From positions 429,384-493,383 of the forward strand of contig NZ_JAUSUB010000001.1 of NCBI RefSeq assembly GCF_030813235.1: a stretch of DNA of 64,000 nucleotides. Reading direction: 5' to 3'. Shown here piece after piece: positions 18,456-28,272 of this stretch. How positions within the stretch are numbered: the first letter of the stretch is position 1; each line of letters opens with the position of its first letter. Origin of the DNA: Cytobacillus purgationiresistens. Its GTDB lineage: Bacteria > Bacillota > Bacilli > Bacillales > Cytobacillaceae. The position numbers and the translations under genes were made by a program. Below the pieces are notes generated by a model that was given only the letters and a program-made list of their open reading frames with translations, did not search any database and was not told the DNA's origin.

Positions 18456-20894
18456 CTACTCATTATCTGTTGACTGTTCTACTATCCATAACTCACATGC
18501 TTTGCCACTCACCGATTCATCAATAATAAAAGATCCGTTTGAATAACGATCATTAAACCTGATCGAAGCAGTTGAAACAGATTCAACTGCCCCTTTTTCC
18601 GACCGGATGAAAACATCATCCTGAGCCTTAGCTATAAACATGCCGATTACACGGTGCGGGTTTGATTTTAATTCTCTTAACATCACAACACCGCGTTTGG
18701 CTCTCGATGTTTTTTCAAATTCATCCAGTTTCATTTTCTTAATGGCACCACGCTGCGTTGCAATGACAATGGATTCACCCTTTGTTTGATGAATCATCTG
18801 TCCACCGACAACAAAATCTTCATCTTTAAGATTGATACCCTTCACTCCAGCAGCTCTGGCTCCAACCAGGTTGACTTCCTGTTCTTCAAACCATAAGCCA
18901 TAACCTTGGTTTGTTGCTAAGAACAAATCTTTACTACCATCAGACAAGTGCACATCAATCAGTTTATCGTCCCCTTTTAAATTGAGAGCAACAAGGGTTT
19001 TAGAGAAGCGCTGTGCTTTATACGATTTAAGCTCAGTTTTCTTCACCATACCATTTTTAGTAATAAATATTAAGAAATGAGCTGCGTTTTCAAAGTCCTT
19101 CACTGGGATTGCTTTAATGATCGTTTCATCCCGATCAATTGGAATAATATTTGCTATATGCTGACCAATCTCTTTCCAGCGAATATCCGGTAATTGATGT
19201 ACAGGGCAATATAAATAATTCCCCTTATTCGTGAACATTAACAGGACATCCGTCGTATTCATCGGTAGCTTTGCAATTACACGATCAGACTCTTTCATAC
19301 CGAAATCCTGACCGTTTGATGCGGCAAAAGAACGCTGACTTGTTCTTTTTACATAGCCTTCCTTCGTCACTGTTACTATGACATCCTCACTGGCAATCAG
19401 CACTTCCAGATTGATTTTGATTTCTTCTATTTCAGCTTGAATTTGTGTACGGCGATTATCAGCAAACCGTTTCTTTACATCCTTCAGCTCTTTCTTAATA
19501 ACGGATTGCAGCTTTTTTTCACTTCCTAAAATAGCTGTTAATTCGTCAACCAATTTTGCAAGTTCTTCTGCTTCAGCTCTCAGTGCAGTAATATCAGTAT
19601 TCGTTAAGCGATAAAGCTGCAAAGAAACAATTGCTTCAGCTTGCGGTTCAGTAAATGAGAATTTTGCCATCAGATTATCTTTAGCATCGCGTTTATCCTT
19701 TGATGCACGGATAGCTATGATTACTTCGTCTAAAATTGACAGCGCTTTTATAAGGCCTTCCACAATATGCTGACGTGTTTGCGCTTTATCAAGGTCAAAT
19801 TGTGTCCGCCTTGTCACTACTTCTTTTCTATGGGCAATATAAGCGTCTAAAAGCTCTCTTAATCCCATTAGCTTCGGATGCCTATTATGTATAGCAACCA
19901 TATTAAAATTATACGTAATTTGCAGGTCCGTATATTTATATAAATAATGTAAGACACCTTCAGGATCTGCATCTTTCTTCAGCTCTACCACAATTCTTAA
20001 TCCGGTGCGGTCTGTTTCATCGCGTACTTCAGCCATACCCTCTATTTTACGATCAAATCGAAACTCATCCATTTTTTTAACGAGATTGGCTTTATTGACC
20101 TCATATGGAATTTCAGTAATGACAATTTGTTTTTTTCCGCCGCGGATTTCTTCAAATTCTGCTTTTCCACGGACGATGATTTTGCCTTTTCCTGTTTCAT
20201 AGGCTTTTTTAATGCCATCTAACCCTTGAATAATTCCACCAGTTGGAAATTCTGGCCCTTTAATATGTGCCATCAAATCGTCAACTGAACAATTAGGCTG
20301 TTCTATTCGTAAAATAGCGCCATCAATTACTTCGTTTAAATGGTGCGGAGGGATCTCTGTCGCGTAACCAGCAGAAATACCTGTCGATCCATTCACAAGC
20401 AGGTTTGGATAGGAGGCTGGCAGTACAGTGGGTTCATTTGATGTATCATCAAAGTTAGGAATAAAGTCAACGGTCCTTTTCTCAATATCCCTTATTATCT
20501 CAGATGAAATAGGAGATAATCGAGCCTCTGTATAACGCATGGCAGCTGGCGGATCACCATCAATACTTCCGTTATTTCCATGCATTTCTATTAGCAAATT
20601 GCGGAGCTTCCAATCCTGGCTCATCCTTACCATCGCTTCATAAACGGATGAATCTCCATGCGGATGATAATTGCCGATGACATTTCCTACGGTTTTAGCA
20701 GATTTCCTAAAGCCTTTTTCATGCGTATTCCCCTCGACATGCATGGCATATAAAATCCGTCTTTGTACTGGCTTTAGGCCGTCTCTTGCATCTGGCAGCG
20801 CCCTGTCCTGAATAATATATTTACTGTATCTTCCGAATCGGTCGCCGAGGACATCCTCAAGCGGCAGGTCGCGAAATTGTTCTGTAGAACTCAT
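18456..20894 (-). CDS. parC: DNA topoisomerase IV subunit A
   Basis: 812 residues, the usual ParC/GrlA length. The active-site Tyr121 lies in [10 protein letters not shown]. The quinolone-determining segment reads [11 protein letters not shown] with Ser82 and Glu86 (counterparts of S. aureus GrlA Ser80 and Glu84), the sensitive form. The C-terminal part has the repeated beta-pinwheel blades. With ParE it decatenates daughter chromosomes at the end of replication. The ATG overlaps the parE stop by four bases, indicating coupled translation. The location beside dif matches B. subtilis. ParC rather than GyrA is supported by its pairing with this parE and by the neighbouring yneT and plsY. Confidence 0.97.
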   Translation of the reverse strand: MSSTEQFRDLPLEDVLGDRFGRYSKYIIQDRALPDARDGLKPVQRRILYAMHVEGNTHEKGFRKSAKTVGNVIGNYHPHGDSSVYEAMVRMSQDWKLRNLLIEMHGNNGSIDGDPPAAMRYTEARLSPISSEIIRDIEKRTVDFIPNFDDTSNEPTVLPASYPNLLVNGSTGISAGYATEIPPHHLNEVIDGAILRIEQPNCSVDDLMAHIKGPEFPTGGIIQGLDGIKKAYETGKGKIIVRGKAEFEEIRGGKKQIVITEIPYEVNKANLVKKMDEFRFDRKIEGMAEVRDETDRTGLRIVVELKKDADPEGVLHYLYKYTDLQITYNFNMVAIHNRHPKLMGLRELLDAYIAHRKEVVTRRTQFDLDKAQTRQHIVEGLIKALSILDEVIIAIRASKDKRDAKDNLMAKFSFTEPQAEAIVSLQLYRLTNTDITALRAEAEELAKLVDELTAILGSEKKLQSVIKKELKDVKKRFADNRRTQIQAEIEEIKINLEVLIASEDVIVTVTKEGYVKRTSQRSFAASNGQDFGMKESDRVIAKLPMNTTDVLLMFTNKGNYLYCPVHQLPDIRWKEIGQHIANIIPIDRDETIIKAIPVKDFENAAHFLIFITKNGMVKKTELKSYKAQRFSKTLVALNLKGDDKLIDVHLSDGSKDLFLATNQGYGLWFEEQEVNLVGARAAGVKGINLKDEDFVVGGQMIHQTKGESIVIATQRGAIKKMKLDEFEKTSRAKRGVVMLRELKSNPHRVIGMFIAKAQDDVFIRSEKGAVESVSTASIRFNDRYSNGSFIIDESVSGKACELWIVEQSTDNE

Positions 20895-22870
20895 GATTCA
20901 GCGTCCTCCTCTGCTACCGAAATATTTTCATTTTCAAGAATGCTTCCGTCTTCTTCAAGACCAAATGCAACATTCGATTCAATCCATTTTCTTCGCGGCT
21001 CAACCTTATCGCCCATCAAAGTAGTAATACGGCGTTCTGCTCTTGAGGCATCATCGATTTTCACTCTAATAAGCGTGCGCGTAGCTGGATCCATTGTTGT
21101 TTCCCACAGCTGGTCTGCATTCATTTCACCGAGTCCTTTGTAACGCTGGATGATATAACCTTTGCCAATCTTTTTTATGGCATCTGGAAGATCATCATCA
21201 CTCCATGCATATTCAATTATTTCTTTTTTACCTGATCCTTTACTAACCTTGTATAAAGGAGGTAAGGCAATAAAGACTTTCCCGCCTTCTAGCAGGGGCT
21301 TCATGTACCTATAGAAAAACGTTAGCAACAGGACTTGAATATGAGCTCCGTCCGTATCTGCATCTGTCATAATGATTACTTTCTCGTAATTCACATCTGG
21401 AAAATTGAAGTCAGCACCGACTCCTGCTCCAACTGCATGAATGATTGTATTGATCTCTTCATTTTTAAAAATATCTGCAAGCTTTGCTTTTTCGGTATTG
21501 ATAACCTTACCACGCAAAGGCAGGACTGCTTGGAAGCGGCGGTCGCGTCCTTGTTTTGCTGAACCACCCGCAGAGTCACCTTCCACAAGATATAATTCAT
21601 TTCGCTCTGGATTTCGCGATTGTGCAGGTGTTAATTTACCTGATAATACTGCTTCTGCACGCTTTTTCTTCTTCCCGCCTCTTGCATCTTCCCTTGCTTT
21701 TCTTGCTGCTTCACGAGCTTGATAGGCTTTGATTGCCTTTCTAATGAGCAGAGAGCTTGTCTCTGGATTTTCCTCGAGGAAATAGGATAAATGTTCTGAG
21801 ACAACTGCATCTATCGCTGAACGGGCTTCACTTGTCCCCAGCTTCCCTTTCGTCTGCCCTTCAAATTGCAGCAGGTCTTCTGGTACACGAACCGAGATAA
21901 TCGCTGTAAACCCTTCTCGAATATCTGAACCGTCGAGGTTTTTGTCCTTTTCCTTTATAAGCTGAACTTTACGGGCATATTCATTAAAGACTCTAGTCAT
22001 TGCCGTTTTAGCACCAGCTTCATGGGTCCCGCCATCTTTGGTGCGCACATTATTTACAAAGGAGAGAACATTTTCCGAATATCCATCATTAAATTGGAAC
22101 GAAAATTCCGCTTCAATCTCATTATGCTGTCCTTCAAAGCTGACAACCTGATGGAGTACATCCTTTTCTTCGTTTAAGTATTCAACAAATGCCTCAATCC
22201 CATTTTCAAAAAGGAAGGTTTCTTGCTCATTATTGCGTTCATCAATGATTTCAATTTTCATTCCCTTGAGGAGAAAAGCAGACTCGCGCAGACGTTCACA
22301 AAGTGTTTCGTAATTATACGCCGTCGAGGAAAAAATTGAAGTGTCAGGCTTAAAATGAATCGTAGTTCCAGATTGATTCGTCTTACCGATCTTTTCTAAA
22401 GTTGTTACTGGTATACCGCCGTTTTCAAAACGCTGTTCATATACAAATCCATCGCGCTTTATTTTGACTACGAGCCATTCAGATAGGGCATTTACTACAG
22501 AAGCACCTACGCCATGCAGGCCTCCACTAGTCTTATAACCGCCTTGACCAAATTTACCTCCAGCATGAAGTACAGTTAAGATTACTTCAGGCGTAGGCTT
22601 ACCCATCTTATGCATCCCTGTAGGCATTCCTCTGCCTTTATCCTGGACGCTAATTGAATTATCTTTATGTATTTTGACAATGATTTGATCACCGTAACCT
22701 GCAAGTGCTTCATCAACAGAGTTATCGACAATTTCATATACAAGATGATGCAATCCTCTTGCATCTGTACTTCCAATGTACATACCGGGGCGCTTTCTTA
22801 CAGCTTCTAATCCCTCTAGTACTTGTATGGCATCATCATTATAGTCAAACACTTCCTGATTTCTTGCCAC
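20891..22870 (-). CDS. parE: DNA topoisomerase IV subunit B
   Basis: 660 residues if read from the GTG at 22870, which follows AAAGGGG by seven bases and gives the usual start [11 protein letters not shown]; longer readings from 22876 or 22903 are possible. The GHKL ATPase domain has [22 protein letters not shown] and [15 protein letters not shown]. The TOPRIM domain has [15 protein letters not shown] and DADTDGAHI. It powers strand passage by the ParC2E2 tetramer. It forms a two-gene operon with parC. The upstream 440 bases hold no gene. Confidence 0.97.
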   Translation of the reverse strand: MARNQEVFDYNDDAIQVLEGLEAVRKRPGMYIGSTDARGLHHLVYEIVDNSVDEALAGYGDQIIVKIHKDNSISVQDKGRGMPTGMHKMGKPTPEVILTVLHAGGKFGQGGYKTSGGLHGVGASVVNALSEWLVVKIKRDGFVYEQRFENGGIPVTTLEKIGKTNQSGTTIHFKPDTSIFSSTAYNYETLCERLRESAFLLKGMKIEIIDERNNEQETFLFENGIEAFVEYLNEEKDVLHQVVSFEGQHNEIEAEFSFQFNDGYSENVLSFVNNVRTKDGGTHEAGAKTAMTRVFNEYARKVQLIKEKDKNLDGSDIREGFTAIISVRVPEDLLQFEGQTKGKLGTSEARSAIDAVVSEHLSYFLEENPETSSLLIRKAIKAYQAREAARKAREDARGGKKKKRAEAVLSGKLTPAQSRNPERNELYLVEGDSAGGSAKQGRDRRFQAVLPLRGKVINTEKAKLADIFKNEEINTIIHAVGAGVGADFNFPDVNYEKVIIMTDADTDGAHIQVLLLTFFYRYMKPLLEGGKVFIALPPLYKVSKGSGKKEIIEYAWSDDDLPDAIKKIGKGYIIQRYKGLGEMNADQLWETTMDPATRTLIRVKIDDASRAERRITTLMGDKVEPRRKWIESNVAFGLEEDGSILENENISVAEEDAES

Positions 22871-23277
22871 AAACATACCCCTTTCATCTCTTACAACAAC
22901 CATATCGTTTCAATAAGGAAGATTCTGCAGAACAATGCAATGACCTTTATACTTCTTCAGCGGTTTTCTCGTCTTTTCATGCTTAAACCTTTTATAGATG
23001 CTGTTAGGAATCATTACAATGCCTTAAATTATAACATCGTCCATCTGGCTTCATACTACACTATTCTTATCGGTTAGATATTCGTTTCATAAATTTTAAT
23101 TCCTTTATTTCATCGGAATAATATAAAACAGAACAAACGTTCGAATAATGTCATTTTACCATATGTTCATATGGCATATAAGCTTTATTTTATCTTTTTA
23201 TTCGATTTTGGCAAATAAATAAGGTGAATAATTCATCCATTTCACAGGAATACTCCAAAAAAATAGTGAAATAAAAA
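22871..23277. other. Intergenic region upstream of parE
   Basis: About 400 AT-rich bases that must contain the parEC promoter on the - strand. No gene, repeat or RNA structure was recognised. Confidence 0.5.
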
Positions 23278-23302
23278 GCATGAGATCAAGAAGATCTCAT
23301 GC
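23278..23302 (-). terminator. Terminator of yneT
   Basis: Ten-base-pair perfect stem GCATGAGATC/GATCTCATGC with a 5-nt loop, followed on the - strand by TTTTTATTTC. Confidence 0.8.
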
Positions 23303-23310
23303 ATTGGACC

Positions 23311-23724
23311 TTATTTTGTCATTGCATGTTCCACTTTTATACAGCGGTCCATTACGACCGTGAACCCTTTTTCTTTTAAAAACTGAAAGACTTCTGCATC
23401 CATAACATCGAGCTGAGTCCAAAAAACATCTGCATCGATTTCTGTGAATTCATTAGCTAGCTCGGGAAGAAACTCTGATCGTCTAAAGATATTGACAATA
23501 TCGATATGACCCTCAATTTCCTTCATGGAAGCAACAGCCTTTACTCCTAATGCTTCACTAATATTTGGGTTCACTGGAATGATGTCATAACCAGCTTTCT
23601 GCATCGCTTGAGAAACCATATAAGAAGTGCGGTCCGGATTATCACTTAATCCAACCACCGCTACTCGCTTTGCCTTTTTTAAAATAGCGCCAATCTCCGC
23701 TCGCGTTGGATTTTCAATGTTCAT
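23311..23724 (-). CDS. yneT: CoA-binding protein, YneT/YccU family
   Basis: 137 residues from the ATG at 23724, preceded by GGAGGG at six bases; the upstream in-frame ATG at 23766 lacks a site. The Rossmann-type CoA-binding domain reads RVAVVGLSDNPDRTSYMVSQ, GYDIIPVNP and VFWTQLDV. The family is small, cytoplasmic and of unknown precise role; the structure-based name is CoA-binding domain. The same gene neighbours parE in B. subtilis. Confidence 0.88.
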   Translation of the reverse strand: MNIENPTRAEIGAILKKAKRVAVVGLSDNPDRTSYMVSQAMQKAGYDIIPVNPNISEALGVKAVASMKEIEGHIDIVNIFRRSEFLPELANEFTEIDADVFWTQLDVMDAEVFQFLKEKGFTVVMDRCIKVEHAMTK

Positions 23725-23856
23725 TTTAGACCCTCCCTTTACTCTTTTCATCTCAATTGTACTCAATATTGGCAGGATATTCTAATTTTATCGCTCCTTA
23801 ATTTTATCATATCCTTGCCAACTTCGGTATGTTTCATGTATTTTTCACTGAATGGA

Positions 23857-25581
23857 TTATTGTTTTCCTTCTTCATCATCATCAAGTTTGAGAGCAGTCC
23901 ATGCTGTATCATCTGCGAAATACCTTGACCAGCTCGCAACTCCAGCCAGATCATATTCTGCAGCCATTTCCGCTCGCTTATTTAAAGACATCTCGTCTTC
24001 AAGCCATACTTTGTAGAGCTTCTCTTCATCCTCAGAATAGTATTCTGCATAATTTTGTCCAGTTGAAGCATCATATTTTGGCGTTAGTTCTCTTTCCTCA
24101 ATCCATTCCTTTACTTTACTCATAGAAACAGCTTTAGAAGAAATTTCGCCAGCATCTGTCTCTTCCCATATTCGAGTATATAACGGAACACCTAAAATCA
24201 ACTTCTCATTAGGCGCGACTTCCAACAGTCTCTGCAGGTTATTTTCAACCCATGGCAGTGAAGCGACACTCCCTGCTACAGGTGACGATCCCCAATGTTC
24301 ATCATATGCCATCACAATTAGGTAATCAACAATATCAGCTAGCTGCTCTCTTTCATAAAAGGCGGACCAGTTTCCACTGGAAGAAATAAAAGTAATGTCC
24401 ATCGATACAATTAATCCTTCGTTATGAAAATATGCGCTTGCTTCTCTAACGAATTGTGTAACAAGTGGGCCGTCTTCCTCCCGCACATTTTCGATATCAA
24501 TATTAATCCCTTCCATTTGATATTTTCTGCTGAAAGATATGAGTTGATTAATGATCTTTTGTCGGGTTTCAAATGACTGGAAGGCCGCATGCGTTAATTC
24601 CGGATCAAACGCATTTGAGAAAAGACCCCATAGCTGGTAGCCTTCTTCTTTTGCCCATTCTGCAAATTCTACCGATCCCAGATCTTTAATTTGACCCTGC
24701 TCATCCTTTAATTCAAACCAAGTGGGTGAAAGGATATTGACACCAGGCATTTCAGGCATTGATTTTGTCTGAGGATTCTTAGAGTATACTGCCTCCCATG
24801 TTAAATGAATCGGTCCATCTATCATCGGGAGCTCTGGTTCTTTTTCTTTTTCCTCTATTTCTACTACCTTCGTCTGACCCTTCAATACATATGGTTTTTG
24901 CATATATCCTGCTTCTCCACTGGATTTCCGCACATAATAATACCCATCCTTTTCGTCCTCAATATAAATGGGTTCATTTCTTGATATGCTTGATGTATAT
25001 GGAGAAAGTAAGGATGGCTCGGTGCGAAGTCGGGCTTCCGTCTCATCGATATCCTTATCAACCACAGTTCCTTTAGTTATTTCTTCGCCATTTTCTCTTA
25101 GCCAGATGGCATCTGTCTCTGGCAGAATAGAGGTGTCAAGTCCATACATCTCAGATATGAAATCAAGATTGATATATCTTTCATTTTGAAATACCTTTAC
25201 AACCTCTACTTTTTCCTCTTTGGCTTTTCCGTTTCCATAATAGACTTTCGAATCAAGAGGCACTTGAATCACTTTTGTTTTCTGTACGATAATGAACGAA
25301 TGAGTCTGTTCGTCATATTGAATCGTTTCATCAATGTTTTCTTGTAAAATCCTTTCCGGCAAATAGAAAATCCCTTTATCCTTCAGTGCATTCCCAACTT
25401 GAGCACCATTAAATATGATTGGTGCTTCACCAGAAAAATAGGGCTGCTGTTCATGAGAAGCAAAAGGATTGAGCAAAAGAATGAGTGCACTGGTAATAAT
25501 TAAAAAGGCAAGTATAAGACCAGCAAAAATCCATTTTTTTGATTTCTGTTTTGGATATTTGATATTCGTTTCAGTATACAA
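23857..25581 (-). CDS. Membrane-anchored glycoside hydrolase family 18 protein with SH3 domain
   Basis: 574 residues. A single membrane anchor lies at about residues 17-38 (WIFAGLILAFLIITSALILL), so the body is extracytoplasmic. Residues ~50-180 resemble a copper-amine-oxidase-N/stalk domain. Residues ~185-240 form an SH3-like domain (RTEPSLLSPYTSS...GYYYVRKSSGEAGYMQ). From ~255 on it is a GH18 TIM barrel, with GINIDIENV as the catalytic DxxDxDxE-type strand and VDYLIVMAYDEHWG further on. Related proteins (YaaH, YdhD and SleL-type) cleave N-acetylglucosaminyl bonds in peptidoglycan or cortex. A wall or spore-cortex role is inferred. The gene is monocistronic and divergent from plsY. Confidence 0.85.
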   Translation of the reverse strand: MYTETNIKYPKQKSKKWIFAGLILAFLIITSALILLLNPFASHEQQPYFSGEAPIIFNGAQVGNALKDKGIFYLPERILQENIDETIQYDEQTHSFIIVQKTKVIQVPLDSKVYYGNGKAKEEKVEVVKVFQNERYINLDFISEMYGLDTSILPETDAIWLRENGEEITKGTVVDKDIDETEARLRTEPSLLSPYTSSISRNEPIYIEDEKDGYYYVRKSSGEAGYMQKPYVLKGQTKVVEIEEKEKEPELPMIDGPIHLTWEAVYSKNPQTKSMPEMPGVNILSPTWFELKDEQGQIKDLGSVEFAEWAKEEGYQLWGLFSNAFDPELTHAAFQSFETRQKIINQLISFSRKYQMEGINIDIENVREEDGPLVTQFVREASAYFHNEGLIVSMDITFISSSGNWSAFYEREQLADIVDYLIVMAYDEHWGSSPVAGSVASLPWVENNLQRLLEVAPNEKLILGVPLYTRIWEETDAGEISSKAVSMSKVKEWIEERELTPKYDASTGQNYAEYYSEDEEKLYKVWLEDEMSLNKRAEMAAEYDLAGVASWSRYFADDTAWTALKLDDDEEGKQ

Positions 25582-25764
25582 GTTGTTTTCCCCCTCAAAA
25601 CCATCGTTCCGCTTAGAGCTTATTTTTTAAATGTACCTAAGGTTCACTTTATGAAAACGTAATTTAATAGTAAAAAGTTTCATAATATAATATCGGTAAA
25701 ATATAAATAGATGAAAGACGGTCATTCAACCTTCAATATTCTTTCAAATGTAAAATCGTGTAAT

Positions 25765-25797
25765 TTTACATGGTACGAACACTAGTTTACATGGTAC
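25765..25797 (+). repeat. Direct repeat in the plsY promoter region
   Basis: TTTACATGGTAC occurs twice, at 25765-25776 and 25786-25797, 21 bp apart, about 40-70 bp upstream of plsY. It could be a regulator site or two overlapping promoter elements; I cannot assign a factor. Confidence 0.4.
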
Positions 25798-25836
25798 AAT
25801 ATAAGAACTGTACATAAAGTGTGAAGGAGAGTTTTC

Positions 25837-26433
25837 ATGACACTAGAAGTTATTATTATATTTATTGCAGCTTATTTACTAGGGTCCATTCCATCAGGAC
25901 TCATTGTTGGTAAGGTATTTTATGGCATTGATATTAGAGAGCATGGAAGCGGGAATCTCGGGGCCACTAATACATTTAGAATACTTGGCAAAAAAGCCGG
26001 ATTTATCGTCACATTTGCTGATATTTTAAAGGGAACGCTTGCCACGCTGCTTCCATTATTCTTAGGATTGGATATTCATCTGCTAGTTGCCGGTGTTTTT
26101 GCCGTAATTGGACATATGTATCCAGTTTTCGCCGGCTTTAAAGGCGGCAAAGCAGTTGCTACCTCAGCGGGTGTCGTATTGGCATATGAACCGCTAATGT
26201 TCGCCATTATTCTTATTGTATTCTTCATTTGTTTGTATATTTCTCAATATGTCTCACTCTCATCAATGATTGCTGGACTGGCAGGAGTTATTTATTCAGT
26301 TATTTTAGAAGATCCTCCGCTCATTATTATCGTCTCTATTATGACATTATTCATCATTTATCGCCATAGAGCGAACATTTCCAGGATCATTAAGAAGAAT
26401 GAACCAAAGGTGCAATGGCTGCGGAAGCACTAA
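25837..26433 (+). CDS. plsY: Glycerol-3-phosphate acyltransferase PlsY
   Basis: 198 residues, ATG with GAAGGAGAG upstream. It is an integral membrane protein with about five hydrophobic spans. The three PlsY motifs are visible: [20 protein letters not shown] with [15 protein letters not shown], then [20 protein letters not shown], and a conserved C-terminal RHRANISRI. It transfers acyl from acyl-phosphate to sn-glycerol 3-phosphate, the first step of phospholipid synthesis, working with PlsX. In B. subtilis the same gene (yneS) lies beside parE. Confidence 0.96.
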   Translation: MTLEVIIIFIAAYLLGSIPSGLIVGKVFYGIDIREHGSGNLGATNTFRILGKKAGFIVTFADILKGTLATLLPLFLGLDIHLLVAGVFAVIGHMYPVFAGFKGGKAVATSAGVVLAYEPLMFAIILIVFFICLYISQYVSLSSMIAGLAGVIYSVILEDPPLIIIVSIMTLFIIYRHRANISRIIKKNEPKVQWLRKH

Positions 26434-26462
26434 ACCTTTAAACCCTAGGTATATAAACAATT

Positions 26463-26490
26463 AACAGCAGAAGATTTCTGCTGTTTTTTA
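26463..26490 (+). terminator. Terminator of plsY
   Basis: Ten-base-pair stem AACAGCAGAA/TTCTGCTGTT with a 3-nt loop and TTTT tail. Confidence 0.85.
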
Positions 26491-26572
26491 TTTTGTTTTA
26501 TATAAAACTATAATTGAAAGGGATTGGATTTCTTTGGTATGATGATAGATACAGGAAACATGTATTCTACAT

Positions 26573-26625
26573 ATATGTTATTAAATGTAGAAGCATTTCT
26601 AATATTTCTACATTTAATAACATAT
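26573..26625. promoter_or_regulatory. Long perfect inverted repeat upstream of the histidine kinase
   Basis: Two perfect 20-bp arms (26573-26592 and 26606-26625; inner ends TGTAGAA and TTCTACA) around a 13-nt spacer, about 90 bases before the kinase start. There is no T-run after it. It may be an operator, a leader hairpin or the remains of a small mobile element. Confidence 0.5.
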
Positions 26626-26711
26626 TATGATTGAATATGGCATAGATTGGATTGAAAACTGAAATATATGTTTTCAGTTGTAATTAAATCTAATTTAAGG
26701 ATGGATTAACT

Positions 26712-27803
26712 ATGTATTTAACTGATAACCTATTAAAGGATTTGCCTTTTCCCTACTTTCTTATTGATGATTTCAATCGGATTATTTCAACCTCTCTACC
26801 TAATCAAACCGCTCTGGTGGGACAACCTTTTACTGACCTGATCAAACGAGAAGACATCGGCCATTTTAGCTCTTTAAAAAGCGATCGTTCAGTATTAAGC
26901 CTCCAATTAATGACAGCAGATACCTATTTTAATTATCGAGTTTATGTCGTACCCGAGGACAATCAATCACATTTATTCTGCTATCCGCTATTTGATGAAT
27001 ACACACATGATATCGAGAAAAATACGGAAAAATTAGAAAGGAAATTGCTGAAATTCAGCATGGAATTAAACGAGAAAAAGAAATTAATTAATAAAACGGC
27101 CCTAAAAATTAACGAAGCAAATTTCACATCAGAATACGCGAATAATTTAAGCACAATTGCTGCATCTATGGCACATGAAATCAGGAATCCATTAACAACA
27201 GTAAAAGGATTTCTACAATTATTAAAGCCTCATCTTGCTGACATTGGCAAAGAACAGTACGCTGATATTGCATTAGATGAAATCAACCGGGCAAATGAGA
27301 TTATCTATGAATTTTTAAATGCTGCAAAGCCACCTGATCACAAGAAAAAAGTTATCTACTTAAATAAAATTGTGAGAGATACATTACTATTGTTTGAAAG
27401 TGAAGCCATTGTTCAAAATACTTCGTTTACATTAAAGCTCTCACAATCAGACGCGATACTTTATGGAGATGAGAAGCAGTTAAAACAAGTTTTAGTAAAT
27501 TTAATTAAAAATTCTATAGAAGCTATGGAGCCAAATAAGCATCATCGTGAAAGCAAGATAAGCGTAACTGTTGAAAAAAACAGCACCCATTCCTATATTA
27601 TTATTGAAGACACTGGTCTAGGCATGACTGAGAAAACAATCGCAAATCTATTTAAACCTTTCTATTCAACAAAAAAAAGCGGAACAGGTATCGGACTTTC
27701 GATTTGCAAGCAGATTATTGAAGACCATGAAGGCAAGCTTCACATTGACTCAGTTTTAGGTCAGGGTACAAAAATGAAAATAGAATTTCCTCATAGAGAA
27801 TAG
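26712..27803 (+). CDS. Sporulation-type sensor histidine kinase
   Basis: 363 residues, no membrane segments, so cytoplasmic. Residues ~1-100 look like a PAS domain (LPFPYFLIDDFNRIISTSLP). A coiled region follows. The HisKA domain has the H-box ASMAHEIRNPLTTVKGFLQL. The HATPase domain has NLIKNSIEAM (N-box), EDTGLGMTEKTI (G1), PFYSTKKSGTGIGLSICKQI (F and G2). This is the architecture of Kin-type orphan kinases that feed the Spo0 phosphorelay in Bacillus. No response regulator is adjacent, which supports an orphan role. The exact Kin counterpart cannot be assigned. Confidence 0.85.
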   Translation: MYLTDNLLKDLPFPYFLIDDFNRIISTSLPNQTALVGQPFTDLIKREDIGHFSSLKSDRSVLSLQLMTADTYFNYRVYVVPEDNQSHLFCYPLFDEYTHDIEKNTEKLERKLLKFSMELNEKKKLINKTALKINEANFTSEYANNLSTIAASMAHEIRNPLTTVKGFLQLLKPHLADIGKEQYADIALDEINRANEIIYEFLNAAKPPDHKKKVIYLNKIVRDTLLLFESEAIVQNTSFTLKLSQSDAILYGDEKQLKQVLVNLIKNSIEAMEPNKHHRESKISVTVEKNSTHSYIIIEDTGLGMTEKTIANLFKPFYSTKKSGTGIGLSICKQIIEDHEGKLHIDSVLGQGTKMKIEFPHRE

Positions 27804-27836
27804 CACAAAAAGCGAGATTCCTGCTTTTTGTGCTAT
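27800..27836. terminator. Terminator between the kinase and the HesB-like gene
   Basis: Fourteen-base-pair stem ATAGCACAAAAAGC/GCTTTTTGTGCTAT with a 9-nt loop, between two convergent genes. Confidence 0.8.
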
Positions 27837-27841
27837 TTAAA

Positions 27842-28135
27842 TCACACTCTGATCAGCTTAAAATTACTTCGCCCTAGTAAGTCTGTATCGAAATCTATCT
27901 TTGTTTGATTAAAATAAACCATTTCCTCTTCATGAATCAGAAAGCTGATTTCCTCCACCTCAAAAACATGATCGGCACCTAACGGCTGCTCTTCCAGAGA
28001 CAGCTTCAACCTAGGACCGCCTCAACCAATCCCCATCGCCAAACGAACATACAGCTTATCTATTGGATCTGCTTGCATATCTTGTTCAATCGTTTCTTTT
28101 AAAACCGCGGCAGCCCTATCTGTTAGTTTGATCAA
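27842..28135 (-). CDS. HesB/IscA-like protein with in-frame UGA; candidate selenoprotein
   Basis: A 98-codon frame reads through a single in-frame TGA (28022-28024, codon 38). Start TTG at 28135 follows the very strong site GGGAGGTGATC. Before the TGA: MIKLTDRAAAVLKETIEQD...KLYVRLAMGIG. After it: GGPRLKLSLEEQPLGADHVF, then EISFLIHEEEMVYF and a C-terminal LLGRSNFKLIRV. The HesB/IscA fold and the GxGCGGPR motif are clear, and the TGA sits exactly where the conserved Cys belongs. Directly downstream, 27978-28015 folds into a SECIS-like hairpin. HesB-like proteins are a known bacterial selenoprotein family. Both halves are well kept, which argues against a pseudogene. Alternatives are a recent nonsense mutation or a sequencing error. 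The selenocysteine machinery is not in this window. Confidence 0.72.
27978..28015 (-). promoter_or_regulatory. SECIS-like hairpin following the in-frame UGA
   Basis: On the transcript, GCUG-U-CUCU (28004-27996) pairs with AGAG-CAGC (27992-27985) around the apical loop GGA. The bulged U interrupts the stem as in E. coli fdhF, and the loop starts with G. An outer CCUA/UAGG pairing (28015-28012 / 27981-27978) can extend it. The loop begins 27 nt after the UGA, within the 16-37 nt spacing known for bacterial SECIS elements that bind SelB. Confidence 0.65.
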
Positions 28136-28272
28136 AACGATCACCTCCCTACTCCTAATAGTATACTTCAATCAAAAATTAAATACTTTTTTCATCCTAA
28201 TATAAAGACAGCAATCCTGGAGTTATATTATATTTATATTAGATAAAATAATGAAGAAATAAAGGAGAAAGA

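Noticed and set aside
18456..22870. gyrA/gyrB
   Set aside because: ParC/ParE is favoured by order (B subunit first, overlapping start), the ParC-type active-site context, and B. subtilis yneT/plsY synteny.
27842..28135. Simple pseudogene or UGA-as-Trp reading of the HesB-like gene
   Set aside because: The TGA falls exactly on the conserved Cys/Sec position, the rest of the frame is intact, and a SECIS-like hairpin follows. Nothing else in the window uses UGA as Trp. A sequencing error remains possible.
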